Positions 43,119 through 53,024 of a stretch of DNA of 64,000 nt are shown here, in pieces. The DNA is from Noviherbaspirillum cavernae. Its GTDB lineage: Bacteria > Pseudomonadota > Gammaproteobacteria > Burkholderiales > Burkholderiaceae_D. The translations under genes and the position numbers were made by a program. The notes under the pieces are model-generated. The model was not told the DNA's origin. It worked only from the letters and a program-made list of their open reading frames with translations, and did no database searches. Location of the stretch: NCBI RefSeq assembly GCF_003590875.1, contig NZ_QYUN01000003.1:248001-312000 (forward strand), given 5' to 3'. Numbering within the stretch: the stretch's first letter is position 1; each line of letters begins with the position of its first letter.

Positions 43119-43131
43119 TTAGATATAGTTA
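43119..43131. promoter_or_regulatory. CbbR/LysR-type operator candidate
   Basis: TTAGATATAGTTA fits the TTA-N7-TNA half-site pattern described for CbbR-type regulators. It lies in the 142-bp divergent region between the cap-like gene and the LysR gene, 45 bp before the LysR start. Confidence 0.4.
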
Positions 43132-43176
43132 AAATTTTTGATCGTTTCCATCAGCTATCGTTAATACATTCCGACA

Positions 43177-44166
43177 ATGAAAAATGCCACGCTGCGCCAG
43201 TTGAAGGTATTTGAAACCGTCGCCAGGCACTTGAGCTTTTCGCGTGCCGCGGACGAAATGCATCTCACCCAGCCGGCGATATCGACGCAGATCAGCACGC
43301 TCGAAGGACACGTCGGCTTGCCCTTGTTCGAACAACTCGGCAAGAAGATTTATCTGACGCCGGCGGGGAAGGAACTGCTCCATTACGCCCGCTCCATCAT
43401 CCAGCAGTTCCAGGATGCGGAGGCGGCGATGACCCAGTTCAAGGGCATCTCGGGCGGCAAGCTGAACGTGGCCGTCATCAGCGCCGGCGACTATTTTTTT
43501 CCGCGGCTGCTGGTTGAATTCGCCCGCCGCAATGCCGGCGTTACGCTCAACCTGAGCGTCCATAATCGTGAGGAATTGCTGGGGCAGCTCGCGGACAACC
43601 TGACCGATCTGGCGGTCATGGTGCGTCCGCCGCCGGACATGGATACCGTGAACGAATCCTTCGCGCCGCACCCCTACGTCATCGTCGCCGCGCCGGATCA
43701 TCCGCTGGCGAAGAAAAGGCGTATCCCGCTGAGCGTCATCGTGCGCGAACCGTTTGTCGTTCGCGAAAAGGGATCGGATACCTGGAATTCGATGACCGAA
43801 GGCCTCGGCAAACATCTCGCCGACCTCAACATCGCGATGGAAATCAAGAGCACCGAAACCATCAAGCAGGCCGTGATCGCGGGCATGGGCATCAGCTTCC
43901 TGTCGGCGCATACCATCAATCTCGAACTGCAGGCGGGCAGTCTGGTCGTCCTCGACGTTCAGGGCTTGCCCCTGATGCTGAACTGGTACCTGGTGCATCG
44001 CAAGAACAAGCGCCTGCCGCCGGTGGCGCTTGCCTTCAAGGATTTTCTCAAGAGCGATGGCGCGGCACTGATTGCGCAAATGATCCGGTTTGATCCCGGA
44101 CGTGCAACGCGCTCGGAGAAAGCCGCCAAACCCTTGCGCCCTCGGTTGAGGGATTCATCGACATGA
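43177..44166 (+). CDS. LysR-family regulator, CbbR-like
   Basis: A 329-residue LysR protein beginning MKNATLRQLKVFETVARHLS, with the helix-turn-helix SRAADEMHLTQPAISTQIST and an effector domain (about 90-300). The N-terminal style matches CbbR regulators, although no Calvin-cycle genes are nearby. It may control the divergent cap-like gene and perhaps the formate/oxalate cluster. A basic C-terminal tail (305-329) is unusual. Confidence 0.88.
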   Translation: MKNATLRQLKVFETVARHLSFSRAADEMHLTQPAISTQISTLEGHVGLPLFEQLGKKIYLTPAGKELLHYARSIIQQFQDAEAAMTQFKGISGGKLNVAVISAGDYFFPRLLVEFARRNAGVTLNLSVHNREELLGQLADNLTDLAVMVRPPPDMDTVNESFAPHPYVIVAAPDHPLAKKRRIPLSVIVREPFVVREKGSDTWNSMTEGLGKHLADLNIAMEIKSTETIKQAVIAGMGISFLSAHTINLELQAGSLVVLDVQGLPLMLNWYLVHRKNKRLPPVALAFKDFLKSDGAALIAQMIRFDPGRATRSEKAAKPLRPRLRDSST

Positions 44167-44250
44167 ACAGCATGTCCTTGCAAGGACATGCGTGGACCGG
44201 CTGAAATGGGAGTGGGTTCAGGCGGCGATTGCTCCATCCCTGCTTGCAGT

Positions 44251-44282
44251 GCACGGTTCAGGCTTGCAAGCCTGAACCGTGC
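44251..44282. terminator. Perfect 32-bp palindrome between convergent genes
   Basis: GCACGGTTCAGGC / TTGCAA / GCCTGAACCGTGC: 13-bp arms with a self-complementary loop. It lies between the LysR stop and the serine hydrolase stop; no T-run is adjacent. Bidirectional terminator is likely. Confidence 0.6.
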
Positions 44283-44290
44283 CGTCACGC

Positions 44291-45598
44291 CTATTTCATC
44301 AACTGCTCAGCCAATGCCATGAATCCCCGATCCGTCAGCGGGATGTTGGCCATGTTGCCGGCCAGCGGATGCGAGGAGAACTTCGCGATCACCAGTTCCG
44401 CCTTCGGGTCGATGTAGATCCGCTGGCCGTGGATGCCGCGTGCGTCGAATGTGCCGTGCGCGTTATGCGAGACCCACCACATGTTGCGGTAGGAGTATCC
44501 CTTGCCGTAGCCCGGCACGTTCGGATAGCCGGCCTTGGCAAAATCGGCGGGATCGGCCCCCTTGCGGATGTCGTCCACGACAGCCTTGGGTACGATCTGC
44601 TGGCCGTTGAACTTGCCGTCCAGCCGGATCATCTCGCCGAAGCGCGCCATGTCGCGCAGGGGCAGGCTGGCGCCACCGCCGCCCGACTCGGTGCCGACCG
44701 AATCGACCTGGAAATAGCCGTCGTTTTCCGCGCCGATCTTCTGCCAGATTCTTTCGGACATCAGGGTCGCCACGGATTTGCCGGAGGCACGCTTGACGAT
44801 CCATGCCAGCACTTCCGCATTGGAGGTCTTGTAGGCGAAGCCTGCGCCATGCTCGCCTTCCTTCTTCAGGTTGACGAGGAATTCATAGAATGTCTTCGGC
44901 CCGTTGTAGCCAGGCGGTACGGGCGCCATGCCACCGGCGCGCCCGTAATCCCAGACCTCCGCCTTGGGATCGGCGTAGTTTTCCGAATAGCGCACGCCGA
45001 TGGTCATGTCCATCACCTGCCGCACGGTCGCATCGCCGTAGGCGCTGTCCTTCAGTTCCGGCACATATTTGGAAACGAGAGCCGACGGGTCGAGCGCGCC
45101 TTCCGCCACCAGCATCGCCGCCAATGTCCCGACGAAGGACTTGGTGATGGAGAACGCGGAATGCGGCAAATAGGGTTGCGCCGCGCCGGTGTACTTTTCA
45201 TAGACTACCTTTCCCCGATGCAGCACGATGATGCTGTCCGTGTAAGTCCGGTTCAGCATCTCCGCCCAGGTCGTCGGCTGTCCCTTGTCATCCAGGAAAG
45301 ATAGCGTATCGAGGGCCATCGGCGCGGCAGGCAACGGCGAAGCCGGCCCGGTCCCGCGCCAGACATTCGCCGTCGGCACAAGTTCGCGTATATGGGAAAA
45401 CGACCAGCGTGTTTTGGGAAACTGGTAGTAGGTGCCGTCGGCAAAGCGGATCGTCCTGTTGGCCGGAGGGGGAAAGCCTTGCATCAGTTGCAGACTCGTC
45501 GGGTCGGTTGTTGCCGGGTCAGGCAAGGCGGGCTGCGCCTGCGCATGGACGGTGCCAGCGGCGGTGACGGCCAATAGTGCGAACATCATTTTCTTCAT
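44291..45598 (-). CDS. Secreted serine hydrolase, beta-lactamase class C / NylB-like
   Basis: A 435-residue precursor with a signal peptide (MKKMMFALLAVTAAGTVHAQ). The beta-lactamase/transpeptidase fold has the SxxK motif at 150-153 (FSITKSF) and a YSEN motif as the probable second catalytic box. Closest in style to 6-aminohexanoate-dimer hydrolase and EstB-like esterases, so an amide or ester hydrolase rather than antibiotic resistance. Periplasmic or secreted. AAAGGAGA precedes the ATG. Alone in its transcription unit. Confidence 0.85.
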   Translation of the reverse strand: MKKMMFALLAVTAAGTVHAQAQPALPDPATTDPTSLQLMQGFPPPANRTIRFADGTYYQFPKTRWSFSHIRELVPTANVWRGTGPASPLPAAPMALDTLSFLDDKGQPTTWAEMLNRTYTDSIIVLHRGKVVYEKYTGAAQPYLPHSAFSITKSFVGTLAAMLVAEGALDPSALVSKYVPELKDSAYGDATVRQVMDMTIGVRYSENYADPKAEVWDYGRAGGMAPVPPGYNGPKTFYEFLVNLKKEGEHGAGFAYKTSNAEVLAWIVKRASGKSVATLMSERIWQKIGAENDGYFQVDSVGTESGGGGASLPLRDMARFGEMIRLDGKFNGQQIVPKAVVDDIRKGADPADFAKAGYPNVPGYGKGYSYRNMWWVSHNAHGTFDARGIHGQRIYIDPKAELVIAKFSSHPLAGNMANIPLTDRGFMALAEQLMK

Positions 45599-45655
45599 CT
45601 TGTCTCCTTTGTCATGTCATGAATGCACTTCGGAATGGTCTTCGGTTGCTGCCTT

Positions 45656-46348
45656 TCAATCACCTGTCGGTGAAATATGAAACGTGCGCACCTGCTTCAG
45701 GTTGCGCAGGTATGCGGCCAATGTCGCCGTGTTCCTGGCGTTGGTGGTCTGGAGAATCATGCGATATTCAAAAGAGGCGCCGTCGTCGGTGATGCGATAA
45801 CTCATGTTCGCAATCGTGAATCCGTGCTCGCTCAGGATCTGCCTCACCTCCTGTTCCGTCATGGCATCGTTCCGGTCGAAACGAATATCGTGATGCGCAT
45901 AGAAGTGGGAGGGCATCCATGATTCAATGCGCCGAAACACCGACAACGTACCCAGTGTCAGGATGGTCGCAAGTATGGCGGGCATGTAGAAACCGATGCC
46001 GACCAGAATGCCGATCGCCGCCGTTATCCAGATCGACGCGGCGGTGGTCAGACCGCGTACCGTGAAACCTTCCTTGAAGATGACGCCCGCGCCGAGGAAG
46101 CCGATGCCGGTCATGATGCCTTGCGCCATCCGGGTCGGGTCGGTACGGATGGTGTCGAGCGGCGCGCCGGGCAGCCATTTCCATTGATACAGCGTCACCA
46201 GCATCAGGAGGCTTGACGCCAGGCAGACCAGGGTGTGGGTGCGAAACCCTGCAGGGCGGCCGTGATAGCTGCGCTCCAGACCGATGATGCCGCCGGCCGC
46301 CACTGCGCCCAGCAGATTGAGGGTGATGGTCAGATATTCCATGTCCAT
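45656..46348 (-). CDS. MgtC/SapB-family membrane protein
   Basis: A 230-residue protein with about four to five N-terminal helices. It has the MgtC motif GAVAAGGIIGLERSYHGRPA, GIGFLGAGVIFKEGFTVRGL and TTAASIWITAAIGILVG, then a cytoplasmic ACT-like tail (~150-230). Family members act in Mg2+-limited growth and modulate ATP synthase, though many are uncharacterised. The start at 46348 is supported by GGGAG seven bases upstream. Confidence 0.88.
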   Translation of the reverse strand: MDMEYLTITLNLLGAVAAGGIIGLERSYHGRPAGFRTHTLVCLASSLLMLVTLYQWKWLPGAPLDTIRTDPTRMAQGIMTGIGFLGAGVIFKEGFTVRGLTTAASIWITAAIGILVGIGFYMPAILATILTLGTLSVFRRIESWMPSHFYAHHDIRFDRNDAMTEQEVRQILSEHGFTIANMSYRITDDGASFEYRMILQTTNARNTATLAAYLRNLKQVRTFHISPTGD

Positions 46349-46417
46349 GAGCGACTCCCGCAAAACCGATATGTCGATAATCGGACAATATTACCGCGAG
46401 GCATGCGTGCAGGTCCG

Positions 46418-46447
46418 CGAATGTCAGCGAATGTCAGGGAATGTCAG
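46418..46447. repeat. Three tandem 10-bp repeats
   Basis: CGAATGTCAG, CGAATGTCAG, GGAATGTCAG in direct succession, in the 268-bp divergent region between the MgtC-like and DUF748 genes. Possible protein-binding repeats. Confidence 0.7.
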
Positions 46448-46616
46448 AAAATATCTGCATCATCGTCCTGCAGCATTGACCCATCTGCAGACTCCTGCAC
46501 CATTCGCGAACGCCAGCTGCCGCACGCGGTCTGTTCGTTGCGAATTGAAACAAACCGATCGCAATGCCACTGATAAAATTCTTGCCACCGAGACTCCTCT
46601 GCCCACCCTGATTCCG

Positions 46617-49600
46617 ATGAATACCCCGCAACCGAAGCGCCTGACGGCCGTGCCATCCAAGTCCGCGGTCCTGCGCGGCTTCATCTGGATCGGCGTCATC
46701 CTGCTGTTCCTCCTTGTGTTCGCCTGGCTGGCGCTGCCGGCCATCGTCAAGCACCAGGCGGAACAGCGCGTCACCGAAAAATTCCACCGTCAGCTCACCA
46801 TCGGCAAGATCGAGTTCAATCCCCTCAAGTTGGTGATGACGGTGCGCGACCTCAAGCTGATGGAGCCGCAAGGCAATGCCGTGTTCGCCAGTTTCGATGC
46901 CTTGACGCTCGATCTGTCGTCAGAGTCGCTGATACGCTTCGCGCCGGTGGTGAAGGAAGTCCGCCTGGTCAAGCCCTACGTGCATCTGGTGCGTATCGAA
47001 GCCAATCGCTACAGCATCGACGACATCATCGAGCAGATCACCAGCCAGCCGCCCTCCGAGAAACCGGCGCGCTATTCACTCAACAACATCCAGCTGGAAG
47101 ACGGCAGCATAGAGTTCGAGGACAAGCCGGCCAAAACGACGCATCGCGTGACCGAGCTCCGGCTTGGTGTGCCGTTCATCTCATCGCTGCCGATCCATGT
47201 GCACGTATTCGTGGAGCCGCTGCTGAGTGCGAAGGTCAACGACACGCCGCTGCTGGTCAAGGGCAAGGCACGCCCCTTCGCGGACCACAAGGAGGCCATC
47301 GTCGAATTGAAACTGGACGATCTGGATATCACGCACTATCTCGGCTACCTGCCCTACCAGCCGAACTTCCGGGTTCCAAGCGCACGGCTGCACGCGAACC
47401 TGACTGCCAGTTTCCAGCAGCCAAAGGATCAATCCCCGACCGTCGTCGTGAGCGGCGACGCGGCCATGAAGTCGGTGCAGATCACCGAGCGCGGCGGCAA
47501 GCCGGTGATCACCGTGCCCGAACTTGAGGTGAAGCTCGACGACATGGATGTCTTCGGCGGGCGTTTCGATATCGCCCGCGTCGCCATCAAGGGACTGACG
47601 GCCGACATGAGCCGCGACCGCACGGGTCAGCTCAATCTGTTGCGCCTGCTGCCGCCGGAGCGCCCGGTCGCCAGCGCGGTCAAGGGGGCCGCCACGGCCG
47701 CCGCCGCGCAGGTCGCATTGCAGGAACTGGATATCCGCGACGCGTCCCTGCGCTATGCCGAAGACACGGCGGATCGTTCGCTGCGCGCCGGAGTGGAAAA
47801 ATTCAATCTGGCCGCGCGCAAGCTCACGCTCGATGCCGGCAAGAAGAAAATCACTGTGGGCGAAGTGACGTCCGACAGTGCGAACTTCCAGCTGCGCAAC
47901 AACAAGCTGCAAACACAGGCTGCCGCTGCGGCACCCTCCCCCGCATCGAACACTGCATCGAACCCGAAATCCGCTGCAAAAGGCGCAGCCGGCAACAAGG
48001 CGGCCAGCCCGTACGCCGTCAATGTGGCGCGCATCGATGTCAAGAACTGGTCGGCCCGGCTCGAAGACCACGACCACGAGGAACCGGCGCTGGCGGTCAT
48101 CGCGCCGCTCAGTCTGTCCGTGCAGGATTTCTCCACCGCGCCCGCGGCGCGCAGCCGCGTGGACCTGAAGGCAACGCTCAACAAGAGCGGCCAGCTGGCG
48201 CTGAATGGCGACGTCGGCCTCGCACCGCTGCATACCGATCTGGCGGTGGAGATGAAGAACGTGGACCTGCTGCCGCTGCAGCCCTATGTCACGGAGAAGG
48301 TCAATCTGCGGCTGACGCAGGGCAATGCCTCCGGCAAGGGCAGGCTGCAGCTGGACGCCGCTGCGGACGGCGCGCTGAAAGGCGGATTCAAGGGCGACGC
48401 CAGTCTCGCCAACGTCGCCAGCGTGGACAAGGCCAGCAAGAATGATTTCCTGCGCTGGAAATCGCTCGCCTTCAGCGCAATGGACATCAAGCTCGAACCG
48501 CTTTCCCTGACGGTGGATCGCATTGCGCTGTCCGACTTCTTCGCCCGCATCATCATCGACGCCACCGGCCGCATCAACGTGCAGGACATCGCGCGCAGCT
48601 CGGCCGGCGGAAAAAGGAGCCTGACCGAAGTCGCCGACAGACCCGCTGCCGCGCCCTCCCCGGCAGACCCGGCAGCGCCTGCGCGGCCGGCGATCGTCGC
48701 CAAGGCAACCACGGCAGCCCAGACGGCCGTGCAGCAGGCCGCGCAAAAGCTGCCGCCGATCCGCATCAACAAGATCGCGCTGCAGGGCGGGCGCGTGCGC
48801 TTCACCGACAACTTCATCAGACCGAATTACACCGCCAACATGCGCGACCTCGGCGGCACCGTGACGGGACTGTCCTCGGATACCGCCACCACGGCAAACG
48901 TGGATTTGCGCGGGGAGGTGAATCGCGCGCCGCTGGCGATCGCGGGCCGCATCAATCCGCTCAAGCGGGACCTGTTCCTTGACGTGAAGGCGACCGTGCG
49001 CGGCATGGAGCTTGCCACGCTGTCGACCTATGCGGACAAGTACGTGGGCTACGGCATCGAGAAAGGCAAGCTGTCCTTCGAGGTCGCCTACATGATCGAC
49101 AATCGCGAGCTGAAGGCCAACAACCGGCTGATCCTGGAGCAGCTCACATTCGGTAAAGAAAGCACCAATCCGCAGGCAACCAGGCTGCCGGTGCGGCTCG
49201 CGGTCGCCCTCCTGACCGACCGCAACGGTGTCATCGACGTCAACATGCCGATCGACGGCTCGATCGACGATCCGCAATTCTCCATCGGCGGCATCATCCT
49301 CAAGGTGATCGGCAACATCATCGTCAAGGCGGTCACTGCGCCGTTCACCCTGCTGGGTTCGATGTTCGGCGGTAGCGGCGGCGAGGAAATGGCCACGCTG
49401 GAGTTCGAGCCGGGCCGCGCCACCATACCGGCGGCCGGCGAAGACAAGCTCAAGTCGATCGCCAAGGCGCTGAACGAACGCCCCGCGCTCAAGCTCGACA
49501 TCACGGGCCACGCCGACGCTGCCGTCGATATCGATGGCTTGAAGCAGACATCGATCGAGCGCAAGGTGCGTTCACTCAAGATCAAGGACATGCAGGCGCG

Positions 49601-49970
49601 CGGCGAGACCGTGCAGCCCGGCAGCGTGGTCGTCAAGCCGGAGGAATACGCGGCATTGCTGACGCGGGTCTACAAGGACGAATCATTCACCAAGCCGCGC
49701 AACGTGATCGGCATGCAAAAGAGCGTGCCGGTCGAGGAAATGGAAAAGCTGATGATCGCCAATACCGCCATCAACGAGAACGACCTGATCGCGCTCGGCG
49801 ACCGCCGCGCGCAGGCGGTCAAGGACTGGCTGCTGAAAGCCGGACATGTCGCACCCGAGCGCGTGTTCGTCAGCGCGACCAAATCCGCTGCCGTCGAGGC
49901 AAGGGAGCACGACAAGAGCAAGGACAAGGGCGCGTCGCCGCTGCACGGGGTGAATTTCGCGCTGAAGTGA
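46617..49970 (+). CDS. Very large DUF748 (AsmA-related) envelope protein
   Basis: A 1117-residue protein with one N-terminal membrane anchor (about 22-42, GFIWIGVILLFLLVFAWLAL) and a long periplasmic beta-rich region with repeated DUF748/AsmA-like units. Low-complexity Ala/Pro linkers occur at ~440-460 and ~675-710. The end holds an OmpA-like segment (LEFEPGRATIPAAGEDKLKS, about 925-945) and a closing helical domain. AsmA-like proteins are thought to bridge membranes and move lipids. The start at 46617 is chosen because it directly precedes the anchor; upstream frames lack signals. Monocistronic. Confidence 0.88.
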   Translation: MNTPQPKRLTAVPSKSAVLRGFIWIGVILLFLLVFAWLALPAIVKHQAEQRVTEKFHRQLTIGKIEFNPLKLVMTVRDLKLMEPQGNAVFASFDALTLDLSSESLIRFAPVVKEVRLVKPYVHLVRIEANRYSIDDIIEQITSQPPSEKPARYSLNNIQLEDGSIEFEDKPAKTTHRVTELRLGVPFISSLPIHVHVFVEPLLSAKVNDTPLLVKGKARPFADHKEAIVELKLDDLDITHYLGYLPYQPNFRVPSARLHANLTASFQQPKDQSPTVVVSGDAAMKSVQITERGGKPVITVPELEVKLDDMDVFGGRFDIARVAIKGLTADMSRDRTGQLNLLRLLPPERPVASAVKGAATAAAAQVALQELDIRDASLRYAEDTADRSLRAGVEKFNLAARKLTLDAGKKKITVGEVTSDSANFQLRNNKLQTQAAAAAPSPASNTASNPKSAAKGAAGNKAASPYAVNVARIDVKNWSARLEDHDHEEPALAVIAPLSLSVQDFSTAPAARSRVDLKATLNKSGQLALNGDVGLAPLHTDLAVEMKNVDLLPLQPYVTEKVNLRLTQGNASGKGRLQLDAAADGALKGGFKGDASLANVASVDKASKNDFLRWKSLAFSAMDIKLEPLSLTVDRIALSDFFARIIIDATGRINVQDIARSSAGGKRSLTEVADRPAAAPSPADPAAPARPAIVAKATTAAQTAVQQAAQKLPPIRINKIALQGGRVRFTDNFIRPNYTANMRDLGGTVTGLSSDTATTANVDLRGEVNRAPLAIAGRINPLKRDLFLDVKATVRGMELATLSTYADKYVGYGIEKGKLSFEVAYMIDNRELKANNRLILEQLTFGKESTNPQATRLPVRLAVALLTDRNGVIDVNMPIDGSIDDPQFSIGGIILKVIGNIIVKAVTAPFTLLGSMFGGSGGEEMATLEFEPGRATIPAAGEDKLKSIAKALNERPALKLDITGHADAAVDIDGLKQTSIERKVRSLKIKDMQARGETVQPGSVVVKPEEYAALLTRVYKDESFTKPRNVIGMQKSVPVEEMEKLMIANTAINENDLIALGDRRAQAVKDWLLKAGHVAPERVFVSATKSAAVEAREHDKSKDKGASPLHGVNFALK

Positions 49971-50218
49971 ATGCGGGCGGCAGTCAATCTGCCCCGCCCG
50001 GCCGATGGCGCTGGAACATCGTGGCGACCGCCATCACCGACAGGGCCGAAGGCGGCCCCGCTTGCAATTTCGATAAGGCCGTTTTTCTCGTGGACGCCGT
50101 GCGCTGCGCCGCCTTGATGTTCCGGCAAATGCGGAACGATTTCGACCATGTCATTAATCCTCATGCATGCATGAGTCTTCCGGCAACAGTCTCAAGGCGG
50201 CCGCATTGCCGCATTGAC
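49971..50218. other. Non-coding stretch after DUF748 gene
   Basis: About 250 bp with no gene that I can support on either strand. It runs up to the multi-hairpin element at 50219. Confidence 0.4.
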
Positions 50219-50414
50219 TAAGAGCGTCTAACAAAATGATTCTGAGGGTGTTGCGCCGCCTTGCCGTACTACTCGTACTGTCTGCGGCGGCGCCCTTGCA
50301 GGGCGCGCACTGGCCTGCATGCCAGTGCCGTTTCGCAGGCGGGCAGCAGGCTGCCCGAATTCCCTGCTACACCCTACTCAGAACCGCTTCGCTTCATTTT
50401 GTTAGGCGCTTTAA
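50219..50414. mobile_element. 196-bp multi-hairpin element with terminal inverted repeats
   Basis: The ends read GCGTCTAACAAAATGA (left) and TCATTTTGTTAGGCGC (right), inverted copies with one mismatch. A second inner pair (TTCTGAGGGTGT and ACACCCTACTCAGAA) follows. Inside are several GC-rich hairpins: GCGCCGCC/GGCGGCGC, GCGCCC-type arms, CACTGGCctgcatGCCAGTG and CGGGCAGcagGCTGCCCG. This looks like a non-autonomous mobile element or structured repeat. It sits about 195 bp before ftsH and might contribute its promoter. Confidence 0.6.
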
Positions 50415-50608
50415 TTATCGAATTGTCATTTCTTCCGTTTTTCGGAATGATCCCAGCCGGATTATTCGCTTTTTCCCTGCATGGATCGGTGCTACGCTGT
50501 CCCGTCCGATGCCAGTATCGCCGGGGGAGGAAAAATCATCCGCGCGTCCCCTTGAATTATTGCCGCCTCGTCGCCAAAACAAGATGTAACCGTCATTCAG
50601 GAACCCTA

Positions 50609-52474
50609 GTGAAACCAAAGCACATTCAAGTCGCAGTCTGGGCCGCGATCTTCTTCGTTGCCTTTATCACCATCAGCCAGTTCTTCGGCGCCCGTGCGGC
50701 ATCCAATGCCGCGCCGATTGCGTATTCGGACTTTCTGACCGAGGTCAAGGCGAAGAACATCAAGGAAGTGACGATCTCGGAAGAGAAGATCCTCGCCGTC
50801 ACCAACAACGGCGCGGTGCTGAAGACCACCGCGACCATGCTCGATCGCGGCCTGATCAGCGACCTGATTGCCAATGGCGTCAAGTTCGACGTCAAGAACC
50901 CCGAACCGCCATCCTTCCTGTCTCAGGTGCTGGTGTCATGGTTCCCCATGCTGCTGCTGATCGGCGTGTGGGTCTTCTTCATGCGCCGTTCGCAAGGCAA
51001 GGGCAAGGGCGGTCTGCTCTCGATCGGCAAGTCCAAGGCGCGCATGCTGGATGAAAAGACCAACACGGTCACCTTCGCCGACGTCGCTGGTTGCGACGAG
51101 GCCAAGGAGGAAGTCGGCGAGATCGTCGAGTTCCTGCGCGATCCGACCAAGTTCCAGAAACTCGGCGGCCATATTCCGCGCGGCGTGCTGATGGTGGGCC
51201 CGCCGGGAACGGGTAAAACCCTGCTAGCGCGCGCGATCGCGGGCGAAGCAAAAGTGCCGTTCTTCACGATTTCCGGTTCGGACTTCGTCGAGATGTTTGT
51301 CGGCGTGGGCGCGTCCCGCGTGCGCGACATGTTCGAGACGGCGAAGAAGCATTCGCCCTGCATCATCTTCATCGATGAAATCGATGCGGTCGGCCGTCAG
51401 CGCGGCTCCGGCATGGGCGGCGGCAACGACGAGCGCGAACAGACGCTGAACCAGATGCTGGTCGAGATGGACGGCTTCGAGCCGAATTCCGGCGTGATCG
51501 TGATCGCCGCGACCAACCGTGCCGATGTACTCGACAAGGCGCTGCTGCGTCCGGGTCGCTTCGACCGCCAGGTGATGGTCGGTCTGCCGGACATTCGCGG
51601 CCGTGAACAGATCCTGAACGTGCACATGCGCAAGGTCCCCGCCTCCAGGGATGTGCAGTCGAACGTCCTCGCACGCGGCACGCCGGGCTTCTCCGGCGCG
51701 GAACTGGCGAACCTGGTCAACGAGGCGGCGCTGTTCGCCGCGCGCCGCAACAAGCGTTACGTCGACATGCAGGATTTCGAGGATGCCAAGGACAAGATCA
51801 TCATGGGGCCGGAGCGCAAGTCCGCCGTGATGCGCGAAGAGGAACGTCGCAATACCGCGTACCACGAATCGGGCCATGCAGTCGTGGCGAAGTTGCTGCC
51901 GAAGGCCGACCCGGTGCACAAGGTCACCATCATGCCGCGCGGCTATGCACTCGGCTTGACCTGGCAGCTGCCAGAACATGATCGCGTAAACATGTACAAG
52001 GACAAGATGCTGGAAGATATCGCCATCCTGTTCGGCGGACGCATCGCGGAAGAGATCTTCATGGGTCAGATGTCGACCGGCGCATCGAATGACTTCGAGC
52101 GTGCGACCAAGCTGGCGCGCGCGATGGTGACGCGCTACGGCATGTCCGAGACGCTCGGCACCATGGTGTACGTCGACGACGAGCAGAACAGCTTCGGAGC
52201 GAAATCGGTTTCCGAGGAAACGCAGCAGAAGGTCGATGACGAGATCCGCAGCATCCTCGACGCCCAGTACGCTCTCGCGCGTCGCCTGCTCGAGGAAAAC
52301 CGCGACAAGGTGGAAGCAATGACGAAGGCCCTGCTCGATTGGGAAACCGTCGATGCGGACCAGGTCAACGACATCATGGCCGGCGTCGAGCCGCGCCAGC
52401 CGAAGTACGGCGCACCGGAGAAAAAGTCGCCGCCATCAGGCCCGATGTCGCCGAACGTAACCGCTCCCGCCTGA
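50609..52474 (+). CDS. ftsH: ATP-dependent zinc metalloprotease FtsH (stand-alone copy)
   Basis: A 621-residue AAA+ protease starting at GTG ([11 protein letters not shown]), with AGGAAC nine bases upstream. Two membrane helices (about 6-26 and 105-125) flank a periplasmic domain. The AAA domain has Walker A GPPGTGKT, Walker [12 protein letters not shown] and the SRH region [20 protein letters not shown]. The protease domain has the zinc site HESGH. It degrades membrane and regulatory proteins. The usual betaproteobacterial neighbours ftsJ/rlmE and folP are absent, so this may be a second, dispensable FtsH. The C-terminus is Pro-rich. Confidence 0.93.
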   Translation: MKPKHIQVAVWAAIFFVAFITISQFFGARAASNAAPIAYSDFLTEVKAKNIKEVTISEEKILAVTNNGAVLKTTATMLDRGLISDLIANGVKFDVKNPEPPSFLSQVLVSWFPMLLLIGVWVFFMRRSQGKGKGGLLSIGKSKARMLDEKTNTVTFADVAGCDEAKEEVGEIVEFLRDPTKFQKLGGHIPRGVLMVGPPGTGKTLLARAIAGEAKVPFFTISGSDFVEMFVGVGASRVRDMFETAKKHSPCIIFIDEIDAVGRQRGSGMGGGNDEREQTLNQMLVEMDGFEPNSGVIVIAATNRADVLDKALLRPGRFDRQVMVGLPDIRGREQILNVHMRKVPASRDVQSNVLARGTPGFSGAELANLVNEAALFAARRNKRYVDMQDFEDAKDKIIMGPERKSAVMREEERRNTAYHESGHAVVAKLLPKADPVHKVTIMPRGYALGLTWQLPEHDRVNMYKDKMLEDIAILFGGRIAEEIFMGQMSTGASNDFERATKLARAMVTRYGMSETLGTMVYVDDEQNSFGAKSVSEETQQKVDDEIRSILDAQYALARRLLEENRDKVEAMTKALLDWETVDADQVNDIMAGVEPRQPKYGAPEKKSPPSGPMSPNVTAPA

Positions 52475-53024
52475 ACGCGCAGAACGATTTGCAAGCCGCC
52501 GGATGTGTTGGTCTCCGTGACCCATCCGGCGCACCGCCTGAAACCCCTGTTCCCATTCCCCCTGCCACACCCTCGCCCGGAATGACGCTGCAATTTGATC
52601 GCAGCTGATCGCTTGCGCCATCCGGTGCATCCGCGCGGAACCATGCATGAGCGCGCCGCCACTCATGAGACAAGTTCACTTCTCCGCGCCGCGAGCATGA
52701 AAACCGTCGATACCGCCGCTCTTGCCTCGCTGTTGCCTGTTTCTCCGACACCGAGCTGCTCAACCGCTATCGCGGCCATTTGAGCGATCACGCGGTCCAT
52801 TCCAGGACAAGGGCCTCCATGCTGAACCTTGCCAGCCAGTTTCTCGGCTGGTGGCGCAAATGGCATGTCGGCGACGAATATGCCATCTCGCCTCGTGCAG
52901 CCTGCCCGGACCATCAGTTGCGATGCATGTACAGGGATGAACTGGATTCGTTCCTGCGGTTCATGTCGGGTGCGCGGTAGTTTTTCGCCCCGATCCAGGA
53001 GGGAATCGGACACCCTTCACGCAA
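52475..53024. other. Stretch without a confident gene; possible decayed coding sequence
   Basis: 550 bp. On the plus strand a frame running from about 52700 to 52980 reads plausibly protein-like (SDTELLNRYRGHLSDHAVHS; LASQFLGWWRKWHVGDEYAI) but has no credible start, ribosome-binding site or family, so it may be a gene remnant. Nothing else is recognised. Confidence 0.25.

Noticed and set aside
47181..49511. Long minus-strand frame opposite the DUF748 gene
   Set aside because: Arg/His/Gln-rich composition typical of an antisense shadow in GC-rich DNA. The plus-strand gene has the signals and family motifs. The same holds for long frames opposite SpmAB, FDH, frc and gcl.
50226..50407. Integron attC site
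   Set aside because: The end heptamers fit, but the length is outside the usual range, and no integrase, inner L boxes or cassette were recognised. Kept as a generic multi-hairpin element.
50540..50600. Sigma-32 heat-shock promoter before ftsH
   Set aside because: CTTGAA is present, but no CCCCAT-like -10 follows at 13-15 bp.
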